Below, piece after piece: positions 45,213 to 54,133 of a stretch of 64,000 nucleotides of DNA. Positions within the stretch are counted from its first letter, which is position 1. Every line of letters begins with the position of its first letter. Source of the DNA: Rivularia sp. MS3 (GTDB lineage Bacteria; Cyanobacteriota; Cyanobacteriia; Cyanobacteriales; Nostocaceae). The notes beneath the pieces were generated by a model that worked only from the letters and a program-made list of their open reading frames with translations, was not told where the DNA came from and did not search any database. Location of the stretch: contig JAHCMI010000029.1 in NCBI GenBank assembly GCA_019192545.1, positions 29,199-93,198 on the forward strand, in the 5' to 3' direction. The translations under genes were made by a program, and so were the position numbers.

Positions 45213-48200
45213 ATGAAAAATTTTAGTTTAAACAAAAGACATTTTATATTTACTGCTTGTAGCGCGATGATAGTATTACCTACAATTAGCGTCTCGGCAC
45301 AAAGTATAGTTATTAATAATAAAGCAGCAAATGATTCTGATTTACCGCAATTAAATTTAGTAGAGAATGATAAAAACATATTATTTTCATCACCCGAAAG
45401 TCAAGCTGAAAAAACAAGTTTAGAAAAAATCATTATTCAGGATTTTTCTGTTGTAAAAGAAGACGTTCCAGCTATTGCAATAAATAATATATCTGATAGC
45501 GGTAATAAACCAAGCGATATCAAATTAAAAGAAAAAAAGCAACAAAAACAAAACTCTTCGGCTCCCTTATCTGTTAATAATCAAGTTAGTATCATCACTC
45601 CGCAAGCTGGTATTACCAACAAAGCAACTACTAATATATCAATTCAGCATCACCCTAGCGCCGACATTAATATAGAAATAAATGGAAAGCCTATAGATAA
45701 AAGTCTTAGTAGTTACGTTCATAAAGATGAATCGCAGGAGCTTAATACTACAATTTGGTACAAAGTTCCTTTATCTAAGGGAGAAAACACGATTACCGCT
45801 AAAGCTCAAGGTGGTAATGCTGTTAGCGTTACAGTTATTTTTCAAGAACAAAAAACTAAAATTTCTATCAATGCAGTTGGGGAATCTAGAATTCCTGCCG
45901 ACGGACGTTCCAGTATAGATTTTCGAGGCAATATTACTGATGAAAACGGTGAATTAATCAAGAAAGATGCCATAGTTACTTTGGATAGTAGCGCCGGTAA
46001 ATTCATTGGTGCAGATTACAAACCTGATGCACCTGGCTTTCAGGTTTTGGCTAGAAACGGTGAGTTTAGTGCTAGTTTGCAGGCGGGCAATCAAGCTCAA
46101 GGTGTTAAAGTTCGCGCTGTCTTGGAAAGTTCGGCACGAAGAACATCTACACGCCAACTTTCCGCTAATATTTATGGTAAAAAATTTGATTCAGAAGCCG
46201 TTAGCTATGTCGAATTTGTAACTAATCTACGCCCTTCCTTAGCAACAGGGGTTGTAAATCTCAGAATTGGAGCAGGTGGTACTGACTATTATGGTAGTTT
46301 CCGGGACTTTCTTAATCCCGAAGAAATCGATAAAGATACTGTTGTAGATTTAGATGCAGCCGTTTTTGCTACTGGTAAAGTTGGAGAATGGCTATTTACC
46401 GGGGCATATAATAGCGATCGCCCTTTGAATCAAGATTGTAATGGTGACAATCGTCTTTTCGGTGGAGTGCAATCTTGTGAAAAACAATATCCCGTGTATG
46501 GGGATGATTCCACGGTTACGAATACTGCTCCTTCTATAGATAGCGTTTATGCTCGCATCGAACGTACTCCCGATATTACAGGAGCGGAAGCAGATTATTT
46601 CATGTGGGGTGATTACAATACCCAAGAATTTGCCAGACAATCTCAACTTTATTCTGCCACAACCAGACAACTGCACGGTTTTAAAGGAAATTTTAATTTA
46701 GGTAATTTACAGGTTACGGGATTATTTGCCAATAATATCGAGGGTTTTCAACGAGATACTATTACCCCCGATGGAACTAGCGGTTATTATTTCGTTTCTC
46801 GTAGGTTTGTAATTCCCGGTAGTGAAAGTATTTTCATCGAAACTGAAGAAATAAATCGCCCCGGTACGGTAGTTAGACGCAAAGCTTTATATCGCGGTGC
46901 GGATTATGAAATAGATTACGACAGGGGAACAATTTTATTCCGTCGTCCGATTTTTGCTACCGAATTAAATCCTTTACAGGCAACTTTAGTAAATCGAATT
47001 GTAGTTACCTATCAAAATGAAGCCGGTGAGGATAGCCAACTTTATGGCGGTAGGCTGCAATATAACTTGAGGAATGGAAAGGCAAATTTAGATAAAACCG
47101 CATTTTTAGGAGGTAGTTATTTAAAAGAAGAACAAGGATCGCAAGACTTTGAACTTTACGGAATTGATTTTTATGCTCCCCTCGCATCCGGTTTTATTCT
47201 GGGTGAATATGCGCGATCGCAGCACAATACGCTCAACTTTGGGGATGTCAGTGGTTCTGCTTACCGAATAGAGGCAAATGCGAACATTGGTAGTGGTTTT
47301 AAATCAAAAGCTTATTACCGTTCTGTCACAGAAAATTTTGCTAATAATGCTACCTGGAGTTTTGCTCCCGGACAAACTCGTTACGGTGCCGATATTGCCG
47401 CTAAGATTGGTAACTTAACTAGTTTTGTGCTTGGTTATGACCATGAAGAAAATTTTGGTATTGCCCCCGCAGAACGAACCCAATTATTCGATTTATTCAA
47501 TCCCCAACCTCTACCGACACCGGGAAGTCAAGTTGATAACTCGCTGACTACAGTTAGAGCCGGAATTCAGCAACAAATCGGCGAATCTGATGTGAAATTT
47601 GAATACGTCAATCGTTCCCGCGAAGATAGAGTTAACAACGTATTTGAAGGAACCGCCAGTCAATTAGTATCCAGCCTCAACGTACCTTTAACAGAATCTG
47701 TAAATTTTCGCGCTCGAAACGAATTAAATCTCGAAGATAGCGATCCTCTTTATCCCAACCGGACAACCCTAGGTTTAGATTGGAGACTTTATCCCGGCGT
47801 GACAATGCGGTTAGCCCATCAATTTTTTGATGGTGGCTTATTAAGAGGTAATAACATCACCAGCTTAGATACCCTCGTCGAACACAAATTTACTCAAGAT
47901 ACCAGCATCAGCGGACGCTACTCGATTCTCTCAGGTATCGACGGTATGAACGACCAAGGTTCGATAGGATTAAATCAGCGGATTCGTGTCGCACCTGGAT
48001 TAAGAATAGATTTAGGTTACGAAAGAGTATTAAACGATATTTTCGGCAGCACCGCCGCAGGCGTGAGATTTGCTCAACCCTATGCTGTGGGACAAAGTGC
48101 TTCTTCTTTAGGTTTATTCGAGGGAAGTACATACAGTGTAGGCATGTCATATACAGATAATCCCAACTTCAACGCCAACGCTCGCTTTGAATATCGCGAT

Positions 48201-48908
48201 GGCAACCAGGGAAACAACACAGTAATTACCGCAGCCGCAGCCGGTAAAATTTCAAGCGCATTAACCGCAGCAGTAAGGTACAAACAAGCTGGTGGAGCCA
48301 ACCAGCTATTAGATGGATTAGCAGATACAGCAAATCTTCGCGTCGGTTTAGCATATCGCGATCCTAAGAGCGATAAATTTAACGCTTTACTCAAATACGA
48401 ATATCGTCAAAATCCTTCCACAACACCCGATACCTTATTATTCGGTAGCGGCAACGGTTCTATCGATCATCTTTTCTCAGCAGAAGCAATCTACGCACCA
48501 AATTGGAGATGGGAATTCTATGGAAAATATGCTTTCCGTAATAGTAATAGTTACTTAGCCAATAATTTTACCAGCAACAGCAGCTTAAACCTGGCTCAAC
48601 TAAGAGCTAATTATCAATTAGGCTACCGTACCGATTTAGCCATAGAAGGACGTTGGATTGGTCAACTTACTCAAGATTACAGCGAATTTGGCGTAGCTGT
48701 AGAAGCTGGATATTATCTCACACCCGATTTTCGAGTTGGTGTCGGTTATGCCTTTGGTAGTGCAGATGACCGTGATTTTACAGGTTATCGTTCTGCCGGT
48801 GGTCCCTATCTTAACGTCAGCTTCAAAGTAAACGAACTCTTCGGCGGTTTCGGCAGACAGAAAGTAGCACCACCACAGCAGCAAGAATCTTTAAAAGGTC
48901 AAAGGTAA
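45213..48908 (+). CDS. Large predicted outer-membrane beta-barrel protein with N-terminal Ig-like domains
   Basis: 1231 residues from the ATG at 45213 (MKNFSLNKRHFIFTACSAMI), which begins a signal peptide; the longer frame from 45144 overlaps the previous gene and is rejected. The N-terminal 150 residues are low-complexity. About 130-330 contains two Ig-like domains (ITPQAGITNKATTNISIQHH, and INAVGESRIPADGRSSIDFR). From about 340 an organised region includes YPVYGDDSTV, YFMWGDYNTQEF and YRGADYEIDYDRGTILFRRP. About 620-1215 has alternating amphipathic strands with aromatic girdles, ending in YLNVSFKVNELFGGFG, as in outer-membrane barrels. No TonB box or plug recognised. Possibly it anchors or exports the neighbouring DUF11 proteins. 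Confidence 0.8.
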   Translation: MKNFSLNKRHFIFTACSAMIVLPTISVSAQSIVINNKAANDSDLPQLNLVENDKNILFSSPESQAEKTSLEKIIIQDFSVVKEDVPAIAINNISDSGNKPSDIKLKEKKQQKQNSSAPLSVNNQVSIITPQAGITNKATTNISIQHHPSADINIEINGKPIDKSLSSYVHKDESQELNTTIWYKVPLSKGENTITAKAQGGNAVSVTVIFQEQKTKISINAVGESRIPADGRSSIDFRGNITDENGELIKKDAIVTLDSSAGKFIGADYKPDAPGFQVLARNGEFSASLQAGNQAQGVKVRAVLESSARRTSTRQLSANIYGKKFDSEAVSYVEFVTNLRPSLATGVVNLRIGAGGTDYYGSFRDFLNPEEIDKDTVVDLDAAVFATGKVGEWLFTGAYNSDRPLNQDCNGDNRLFGGVQSCEKQYPVYGDDSTVTNTAPSIDSVYARIERTPDITGAEADYFMWGDYNTQEFARQSQLYSATTRQLHGFKGNFNLGNLQVTGLFANNIEGFQRDTITPDGTSGYYFVSRRFVIPGSESIFIETEEINRPGTVVRRKALYRGADYEIDYDRGTILFRRPIFATELNPLQATLVNRIVVTYQNEAGEDSQLYGGRLQYNLRNGKANLDKTAFLGGSYLKEEQGSQDFELYGIDFYAPLASGFILGEYARSQHNTLNFGDVSGSAYRIEANANIGSGFKSKAYYRSVTENFANNATWSFAPGQTRYGADIAAKIGNLTSFVLGYDHEENFGIAPAERTQLFDLFNPQPLPTPGSQVDNSLTTVRAGIQQQIGESDVKFEYVNRSREDRVNNVFEGTASQLVSSLNVPLTESVNFRARNELNLEDSDPLYPNRTTLGLDWRLYPGVTMRLAHQFFDGGLLRGNNITSLDTLVEHKFTQDTSISGRYSILSGIDGMNDQGSIGLNQRIRVAPGLRIDLGYERVLNDIFGSTAAGVRFAQPYAVGQSASSLGLFEGSTYSVGMSYTDNPNFNANARFEYRDGNQGNNTVITAAAAGKISSALTAAVRYKQAGGANQLLDGLADTANLRVGLAYRDPKSDKFNALLKYEYRQNPSTTPDTLLFGSGNGSIDHLFSAEAIYAPNWRWEFYGKYAFRNSNSYLANNFTSNSSLNLAQLRANYQLGYRTDLAIEGRWIGQLTQDYSEFGVAVEAGYYLTPDFRVGVGYAFGSADDRDFTGYRSAGGPYLNVSFKVNELFGGFGRQKVAPPQQQESLKGQR

Positions 48909-48930
48909 GAGGTTAAAGGTCAAAGGTGAA
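48894..48930. repeat. Short tandem repeat AAAGGTC-type
   Basis: Several AAAGGTC/AAAGGTA units straddle and follow the stop codon of the barrel gene, followed by ATGCCCTATGCCCAATTCCC filler up to 49017. The filler includes an ATG in frame with the next gene (49004) that I do not take as its start. Confidence 0.6.
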
Positions 48931-49027
48931 GAGTAAGGAATTAATCATCGATAGTTATTAGCTATATTTTACCTCTTCCCCAATTATCCATTACCAATGC
49001 CCTATGCCCAATTCCCAACTTTCAATT

Positions 49028-51643
49028 ATGAAATCATTTAAATCTAATCTTATCCGTAGCTTAACTTTATTAATGACAACCTGTAGCTATCAAGGTTTGC
49101 TGTTAATAGGTGAAGCAAACTTTTCTCATGTTGCAGCCCAAACCACACCGCTATTATGTGCTGCTCCCGGTACAGACGGAGCCGGAATTAATTTAACTGG
49201 CGTTATTAATACTTATTATCCCGGTACGGGTAATGTAAATGCAGGTGCAACTTCAATTCCTGTAGGAACTCCTACTGGTGCAACAACACCAATTCAAGCT
49301 GGTGATTTGCTCTTAGTTATCCAAATGCAGGGAGCCGATATTGATTCGAGTAATACCGATGCTTATGGAGATGGTGTACCTGGTGGTTCAACTCCTCTTA
49401 AATCCTTTGTAGCTCCACCAGCAACTGGTGCTAGCGGCAATCTCAATACTAATTTTACCGCCGGAAATTATGAATACGTTGTTGCTAGCTCAGCAGCGAC
49501 TGGTGGTTCGGTAACAATTCAAGGAGCAAATGGAGGAGGATTAATTAATTCTTATAGCAATGCTCCCTTCAGTACTCAAGGACAAAGAACTTATCAAGTT
49601 ATTCGCGTACCGCAATACACTAATGCCACTATTACTTCAGGGCTGAGTGCAAGTCCTTGGAATGGTTCAACTGGAGGTGTTCTAGTTTATGATGTTGCGG
49701 AAAATTTAAATTTATCTAGTGCCACCATAGATATTAGCGGCAGAGGTTTCCGTGGTGGTGGTGGACGACGGCTTACAGGAGCAGACAGGAATATAGCTCC
49801 TGATTTACTGGAAACCGACTTCAGAAGTTTATCACAATTTCAAGTTAATGAACCTCCACTCGAAGGTACTAACGGTTCTAAAGGTGAAGGTATTGCCGGT
49901 ACGCCAAGATTTATGTTTAATTCTACGAATAATAGTCTGGAAAACTCTGGAGTTGAAGGTTATCCCAACGGTGCATCAGGCCGTGGCGCTCCTGGAAACG
50001 CTGGAGGCGGAGGTACAGACGGCGATCCTCTCGGAGATTTTAAATTCCCTAATGGTGAAAACACCGGTGGTGGTGGTGGTGGAAACGGTGGTGCCGGTGG
50101 TTTAGGTGGCAGAAGTTTTAGCTCGGAAGAGTATATTGGTGGTTTTGGTGGTGCAGCCTTTCCTTCTAACAGCGATCGCCTGGTATTAGGAGGAGGTGGT
50201 GGTGCAGGAACAACTAACGACGACAGAAGCGACCTTCCCAATGGTTTATCAAGTAGTGGTGCTGCGGGTGGCGGTATCGCATTGATTCGTACTGGTAGTG
50301 TCAGCGGTAGCGGTGTTATCAATGCCAATGGTAGTAGCGCTCTAGATGCCAGAACTGATGGTGGTGGTGGCGGTGGTGCTGGTGGTAGTGTAGTGGTATC
50401 CGCTATCAATAATAACCTTACAGGTCTTACAGTTACCGCTAACGGTGGTAGTGGTGGTAACGCATTAGCCAACGATCCTCATGGGCCTGGTGGTGGTGGT
50501 GGTGGTGGAGTTATCTTCACTAGCCCCGGCGCAAATGTTAGTGCTGCTGGTGGTGCATCTGGTCAGACAAGCGATCCTTTAGAACCTTTTGGAGCAACTG
50601 CTGGCTCTAGCGGTACTACTTCTAATATCACTAATATTAATGGCGCTAGTTCCGGTGCACAATGTTTGCTACCACAACTAACTATTACTAAAACTACTTC
50701 TACACCAGGCCCAATTATCAAACCCGGACAAGCTACCTATACTATTACAGTTGCCAACGGTGCCAACTTAACCGCAGCAACCAATGTTAATATTTCCGAT
50801 CCTTTGCCAAGCGGTTTTACTTTTGATGCTTCCACGAATCCTACAGTTACTTTAAACGGAGGCGCAACTCGCACTAACGACAGCAATCCATCGGACGGTG
50901 AAAATGTCCTAAATTTCGGTAGTTTTAATATTCCTGGCGGCGGAAGTGTTGCGATAACATTCACAGCTAACATTGATGAAAATGCCCCTAATGGTGTTTA
51001 TAATAACCCAGCTACCGCTACTTATACAGATGCCACCAATACGACAAAAAGTGTAAGCTACGACCCGGCAAACCCCGATGAAGACGTACAGGTAGGAAGC
51101 GATGTACCTACAGATCCAGAACGTTTACGGGGGTTAAAAAGAATTACTAATGTATTTAGAAACGGGCTTCCTATCAGCGGAATTGATTTTGATTCCTTTA
51201 TTGATAATCCCAATGACCCCATTGATAATTTGCCCGGTTGGTTTCAGCTTTCACCAGTAGGAGTATTCGATGTTAGTCCGCAATTACCCTTACAAAGTGG
51301 TGATGAAGTTGAATACACGATGTATTTCCTTGCTGATGGAAATCGACCTGTTGAAAATGTGAGATTTTGCGATCCGATTCCTCAAGGAACTACTTTTGTT
51401 ACCGATAGTTTTGGTTCCGGTAGCGGTATTTCTGTTAATTTATCAAATACGGTAACGGCAAATACTAATGATAGTGATGGTGACAACGGTAGCTTTTTTG
51501 CCCCAGGCACTCAACTTCCCGCCGATAATTTCTGTCCCAATCAAGATAATCCCACGGGTGCAGTGATTGGTAATCTCGGTACAATCAACCATACTTTAGG
51601 TACTAATTTTGGTTTTATTCGGTTTCGGGTGAAGGTTGATTAG
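49028..51643 (+). CDS. Secreted glycine-rich DUF11 surface protein
   Basis: 871 residues starting MKSFKSNLIRSLTLLMTTCS; the N-terminal 45 form a signal peptide ending near SHVAAQ. An N-terminal domain of about 250 residues carries GDLLLVIQMQGADI and NYEYVVASSA, found in several large bacterial surface proteins. A glycine-rich region (about 310-505) has stretches such as GGGGGGNGGAGGLGGRS and GGGGGGGVIFTSPGA. A DUF11 domain follows (about 550-690, LTITKTTSTPGPIIKPG, then PLPSGFTF) and a second related domain near the C-terminus (VEYTMYFLADGNRPVENVRF). Probably extracellular. Third gene of the module, 119 bases after the barrel gene. Confidence 0.82.
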   Translation: MKSFKSNLIRSLTLLMTTCSYQGLLLIGEANFSHVAAQTTPLLCAAPGTDGAGINLTGVINTYYPGTGNVNAGATSIPVGTPTGATTPIQAGDLLLVIQMQGADIDSSNTDAYGDGVPGGSTPLKSFVAPPATGASGNLNTNFTAGNYEYVVASSAATGGSVTIQGANGGGLINSYSNAPFSTQGQRTYQVIRVPQYTNATITSGLSASPWNGSTGGVLVYDVAENLNLSSATIDISGRGFRGGGGRRLTGADRNIAPDLLETDFRSLSQFQVNEPPLEGTNGSKGEGIAGTPRFMFNSTNNSLENSGVEGYPNGASGRGAPGNAGGGGTDGDPLGDFKFPNGENTGGGGGGNGGAGGLGGRSFSSEEYIGGFGGAAFPSNSDRLVLGGGGGAGTTNDDRSDLPNGLSSSGAAGGGIALIRTGSVSGSGVINANGSSALDARTDGGGGGGAGGSVVVSAINNNLTGLTVTANGGSGGNALANDPHGPGGGGGGGVIFTSPGANVSAAGGASGQTSDPLEPFGATAGSSGTTSNITNINGASSGAQCLLPQLTITKTTSTPGPIIKPGQATYTITVANGANLTAATNVNISDPLPSGFTFDASTNPTVTLNGGATRTNDSNPSDGENVLNFGSFNIPGGGSVAITFTANIDENAPNGVYNNPATATYTDATNTTKSVSYDPANPDEDVQVGSDVPTDPERLRGLKRITNVFRNGLPISGIDFDSFIDNPNDPIDNLPGWFQLSPVGVFDVSPQLPLQSGDEVEYTMYFLADGNRPVENVRFCDPIPQGTTFVTDSFGSGSGISVNLSNTVTANTNDSDGDNGSFFAPGTQLPADNFCPNQDNPTGAVIGNLGTINHTLGTNFGFIRFRVKVD

Positions 51644-51653
51644 TAGTTAAGAA

Positions 51654-51726
51654 ATATAGCAGTTCTCAGTTGAGTGCAATACAGTCTGAACCTCACCCCT
51701 TCCCCTCTCCTTGTTAAGGAGAGGGG
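51654..51726. repeat. Dispersed TATAGCAGTT repeat with CCCCTCTCC hairpin
   Basis: Begins ATATAGCAGTTCTCAGTTGA and ends in a hairpin CCCCTCTCCTT (51702-51712) / AAGGAGAGGGG (51716-51726) of eleven perfect pairs. The same hairpin with one loop change is at 57376-57400, and a similar TATAGCGGTTTTTAGTT start is at 56889. The hairpin could terminate transcription of the surface module. Confidence 0.65.
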
Positions 51727-51806
51727 TGTCAAGAAGTCAATCTAATTATTTTGATCAATTTTGGGAAAAATAAATTTGTTCGTTTAGTATCTCCGAACAA
51801 ATTACC

Positions 51807-53510
51807 GTGCAATTTTTTTTTAAAGCTCTCAAAGTATTGATAAAAATAAAGAAACCCGGTTATTTGAAAAAACCGGATTTTTCAACATCTCGAATTTTAA
51901 AAGACTATATAAAATTACTATATCTATTTTTACTGATTTTTCCATTAACTGCTTGTCAGCAATCAAAATCAGATAACCAAATAAAACCACTTCCACAAGA
52001 TTCATCAATACAAGTTTATTTTAATCATTCTCAAACTTCTGAATATCGAGAACCTTACCGCGAAAAAATTCGTAAGGGAGATGATTTAGAACAAATAATT
52101 ATTGATGCAATTTCTCAAGCTAACTCCACAATTGACGTTGCTGTACAAGAATTACGTTTACCTTTAGTTGCTCAAGCATTAGTTAAAAAACAGCAAGCGG
52201 GAATCAAGGTAAGAGTAATTCTAGAAAATAACTATAGTCGTGCTTGGAGTGATTTTACGCAACAGGAATTAACTAAGTTAAGCAAACGCGAAATAGATAA
52301 ATATCAAGACTTTGTCAAATTTGCAGATACTAATGAAGATGGTAAACTATCTCAAGAAGAAATTAATCAAAGAGATGCTTTAAAAATAATCCAAAATGCC
52401 AAAATATCTTTAATAGATGATACCGCCGACGGTTCAAAAGGTAGCGGTTTAATGCATCATAAATTTATTGTTGTAGATAACCGGTTTGTAATTGTAACTT
52501 CGGCGAATTTTACTCTATCCGGTATTCATGGCGATTATGATAATTATGATAGTTTGGGCAACGTTAATAATTTAATTAAAATCGATAGCGTTGAATTAGC
52601 CGATATTTTTACAGAAGAATTTAACATCATGTGGGGTGATGGAGTCGGGGGTAAATTTGATAGTAAATTCGGTTTACAAAAACCTACAAGAGATTTTCAG
52701 CAAGTTTCTTTTGGTAATAATAAGGTTACGGTACATTTTTCTCCTACTTCTCCTACAAAACTTTGGATTGACAGCAGCAATGGATTAATCGGGGAAACAT
52801 TAAAATCAGCAGCTAATTCTATTGATTCGGCATTATTTGTATTTTCAGCCCAGCGTTTGAGCAATATTCTCGAAACACGTTATCAACAAAACGTGAAAAT
52901 TAGAACTTTGTTAGAACCAGATTTCGCTTATCGTTTTTACAGCGAAGGTTTGGATATGATGGGTATTGCTTTGAGCAATAAATGTAAATATGAGCTAAAT
53001 AATCAACCTTGGCAAAATCCAGTTAGCACTACAGGAGTACCTTTATTAACCAGCGGTGATTTATTACATCACAAATATGCTGTTGTTGATAAAAAAATCG
53101 TAATTACAGGTTCTCATAATTGGACGGAAGCAGCAAATAAGGCAAACGACGAAGCGGTTTTGGTAATTGAAAGTCCCAAAGTCGCCGCTCATTATGCGAG
53201 GGAGTTTGAAAGACTTTATAGTAATGCTGAATTTGGTATTCCCCGAAGGATTGAAAAGAAGGTTAAGCAGCAAGAAGAGGAATGTGGAGAAATTAGAGTT
53301 CCATCGACATTTGTTGACAAAGGAATTGTTGATATTAATACAGCTACCGTTGAGGAATTGGTAACGCTTCCTGGGGTGGGGAAGAAGTTAGCGCAACGGA
53401 TTGTTATAGCGCGTCGGGAGAAGCGGTTTGATTCTTTGCAGGATTTGGAGAGAGTTAAGGGGATTGGGAAGAAGATGCGAGTGAAGTTGGAGGGGAGGGT
53501 GAGTTTTTAA
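51807..53510 (+). CDS. Phospholipase D-like lipoprotein with EF-hand and helix-hairpin-helix domain
   Basis: 567 residues. Order: N-terminal hydrophobic stretch with lipobox LTAC (Cys about 50), PLD half 1, an EF-hand loop (about 174-185, DTNEDGKLSQEE), HKD motif 1 (His217, Lys219, Asp224 in MHHKFIVVD), PLD half 2 with HKD motif 2 (His421, Lys423, Asp428 in LHHKYAVVD), and a C-terminal ComEA-type helix-hairpin-helix (about 505-567, DINTATVEELVTLPGVGKKL, GIGKKMRVK). It would cleave phosphodiesters, likely DNA, outside the cytoplasm and tied to the membrane, with calcium control possible. The start is uncertain: the GTG at 51807 and a hairpin repeat (about 51845-51885) are in the first 30 codons, so the true start may lie nearer the hydrophobic segment. 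Confidence 0.88.
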   Translation: MQFFFKALKVLIKIKKPGYLKKPDFSTSRILKDYIKLLYLFLLIFPLTACQQSKSDNQIKPLPQDSSIQVYFNHSQTSEYREPYREKIRKGDDLEQIIIDAISQANSTIDVAVQELRLPLVAQALVKKQQAGIKVRVILENNYSRAWSDFTQQELTKLSKREIDKYQDFVKFADTNEDGKLSQEEINQRDALKIIQNAKISLIDDTADGSKGSGLMHHKFIVVDNRFVIVTSANFTLSGIHGDYDNYDSLGNVNNLIKIDSVELADIFTEEFNIMWGDGVGGKFDSKFGLQKPTRDFQQVSFGNNKVTVHFSPTSPTKLWIDSSNGLIGETLKSAANSIDSALFVFSAQRLSNILETRYQQNVKIRTLLEPDFAYRFYSEGLDMMGIALSNKCKYELNNQPWQNPVSTTGVPLLTSGDLLHHKYAVVDKKIVITGSHNWTEAANKANDEAVLVIESPKVAAHYAREFERLYSNAEFGIPRRIEKKVKQQEEECGEIRVPSTFVDKGIVDINTATVEELVTLPGVGKKLAQRIVIARREKRFDSLQDLERVKGIGKKMRVKLEGRVSF

Positions 53511-53550
53511 ACGCAGAGGAGCGCGGAGGGAAGCGCAAAGGTACGCGGAG
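53509..53550. repeat. Dispersed AAACGCAGAGG repeat, copy 1
   Basis: AAACGCAGAGGA...AAGCGCAAAGGTACGCGGAG; starts within the stop codon of the PLD gene. An inverted copy is at 60688-60729. Confidence 0.75.
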
Positions 53551-54133
53551 GTTTATTTAGAATTTGTAGGTTGGTTTAGACGCATAAAAATATTGAATTT
53601 TAACCAATTGATTAGGATTGCGTCGTAACCCAACACCAGTATTTTGATTTTAAATCCAATTACTCAACGTATATTTTTAAATGAAGCGAGTTGTTTCCTT
53701 GGGTGTTTAATATTAATTTTGATTTGAATTATTTCATTATTTCGTTGAGTTTTTCAGGTTATGTTGGGTTATGCTCTCTGGGCACGCTTCGCTAACGTTC
53801 CTCAACCCAACCTACGAACTATCAGACTTCCAGCCAATTTTCTAAGTTTTTCTTCGGTTGCTAATTCAGCACTCTTCACCCATTTAGGATCTATTTTCTG
53901 CTTACCTAGTTGTTTAGAGAGAATTTCAATCTAAATTTGCTGGTGATTAATTAAACTAAGTATCTAGGTAATAAAAATAATTGTTGAGAAAAGGCAGGAG
54001 GCAGAGGTAAATAGGGTTTGAGCTTCATTTATGCTTATTTACAATCAAATATCAAAATCCTTAGTGAATGGCACAACATAGGCACAACTAATTACACTTA
54101 AAGTACTCCCTTACTTCTTGCTTCACTATAAAA
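53511..54133. other. 623-base repeat-rich spacer
   Basis: No gene. It holds repeat copy 1 (53509-53550) and a segment bounded by GTAGGTTGG (53566-53574) and CCAACCTAC (53807-53815), which contains a GTTGGGTT/AACCCAAC stem (53763-53770 with 53804-53811). This is a nest of dispersed repeats. The last 150 bases should contain the ndbB promoter. Confidence 0.6.
53566..53815. repeat. Nested inverted-repeat segment
   Basis: Outer 9-base arms GTAGGTTGG / CCAACCTAC; inner arms GTTGGGTT (53763-53770) / AACCCAAC (53804-53811) around a segment containing ACGCTTCGCTAACGT. It appears to be composed of two common cyanobacterial repeats. No frame. Confidence 0.45.

Noticed and set aside
49960-50472. 170-codon minus-strand frame rich in proline
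   Set aside because: Mirror image of the glycine codons in the surface protein (GGT read as ACC and CCA); not a gene.
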